DNA from: Chloroflexota bacterium
GTDB taxonomy: Bacteria; Chloroflexota; Limnocylindria; Limnocylindrales; CSP1-4
Length of the DNA stretch: 23,334 bases
Direction: 5' to 3'
Assembly (NCBI GenBank): GCA_021790715.1
Contig: JAJYGK010000167.1
Coordinates: 1-23,334 of the forward strand
The position numbers and the translations under genes are program-made. This document shows, in pieces, positions 23,308 through 23,334 of the stretch. The notes beneath the pieces were generated by a model that saw only the letters and a program-made list of their open reading frames with translations, made no database searches and had not been told where the DNA came from. How positions within the stretch are numbered: the stretch's first letter is position 1; each line of letters opens with the position of its first letter.

Positions 23308-23334
23308 GGCGCGCGGCCCCGGGCGCGAGGGCGA

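Noticed and set aside
1..23334. Mobile element, CRISPR array, phage-defence or biosynthetic cluster
   Set aside because: No transposase, integrase, regularly spaced repeats or defence-type domains were found; gene content and base composition are uniform across the window.

Overview
This window is a very GC-rich (roughly 70-75 % by eye), almost gap-free stretch of bacterial chromosome carrying housekeeping genes. All but one gene lie on the + strand. Many starts are GTG, and most neighbours overlap by a few bases (ATGA or GTGA junctions). The gene content (cdaR-glmM-glmS, a MutL-family ASKHA protein next to the t6A genes, single-chain dimeric-type GlyRS) and the leaderless-looking promoters fit a high-GC Chloroflexota lineage best. 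That placement is inference; an Actinomycetota-like lineage is the main alternative. No mobile element, CRISPR array, tRNA or rRNA was seen, and no gene-free stretch exceeds about 200 bases.

Layout. (1) 1-4240: the end of a YbbR/CdaR-like gene, then glmM and glmS. This is the classic c-di-AMP regulator / amino-sugar cluster. (2) 4249-7982: acpS, nnrD, alr, a divergent macro-domain gene and a 97-codon orphan, all translationally coupled. (3) 8026-13653: a new transcription unit that starts at an apparently leaderless GTG. It holds a MutL-family ASKHA protein, an uncharacterised barrel-sandwich/KOW-like protein, then tsaE, tsaB, rimI and tsaD (t6A tRNA modification plus N-acetyltransferase). 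It ends in a strong hairpin. (4) 13709-16199: rsmA, ispE, ridA. (5) 16315-19094: glmU with its own recognisable promoter, coupled to a CNNM/CorC-type membrane protein. (6) 19161-20180 (minus): a short-chain polyprenyl diphosphate synthase, divergent from recO across a 32-base promoter region. (7) 20213-23272: recO, a YbaK-type deacylase and glycyl-tRNA synthetase, with a leader of about 200 bases before the last.

How they work together. GlmS, GlmM and GlmU are the whole route from fructose-6-phosphate to UDP-GlcNAc. With alanine racemase they feed peptidoglycan synthesis, and the CdaR-like protein ties that to c-di-AMP. IspE and the prenyl synthase supply isoprenoids. TsaB/D/E make t6A; RsmA, GlyRS and the YbaK-like protein also serve translation. 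The least understood part is the MutL-like protein and its partner at 8026-10646, with the odd macro-domain protein and small orphan just upstream. No glutamate or methylmalonyl mutase gene is present to explain the MutL-like protein.
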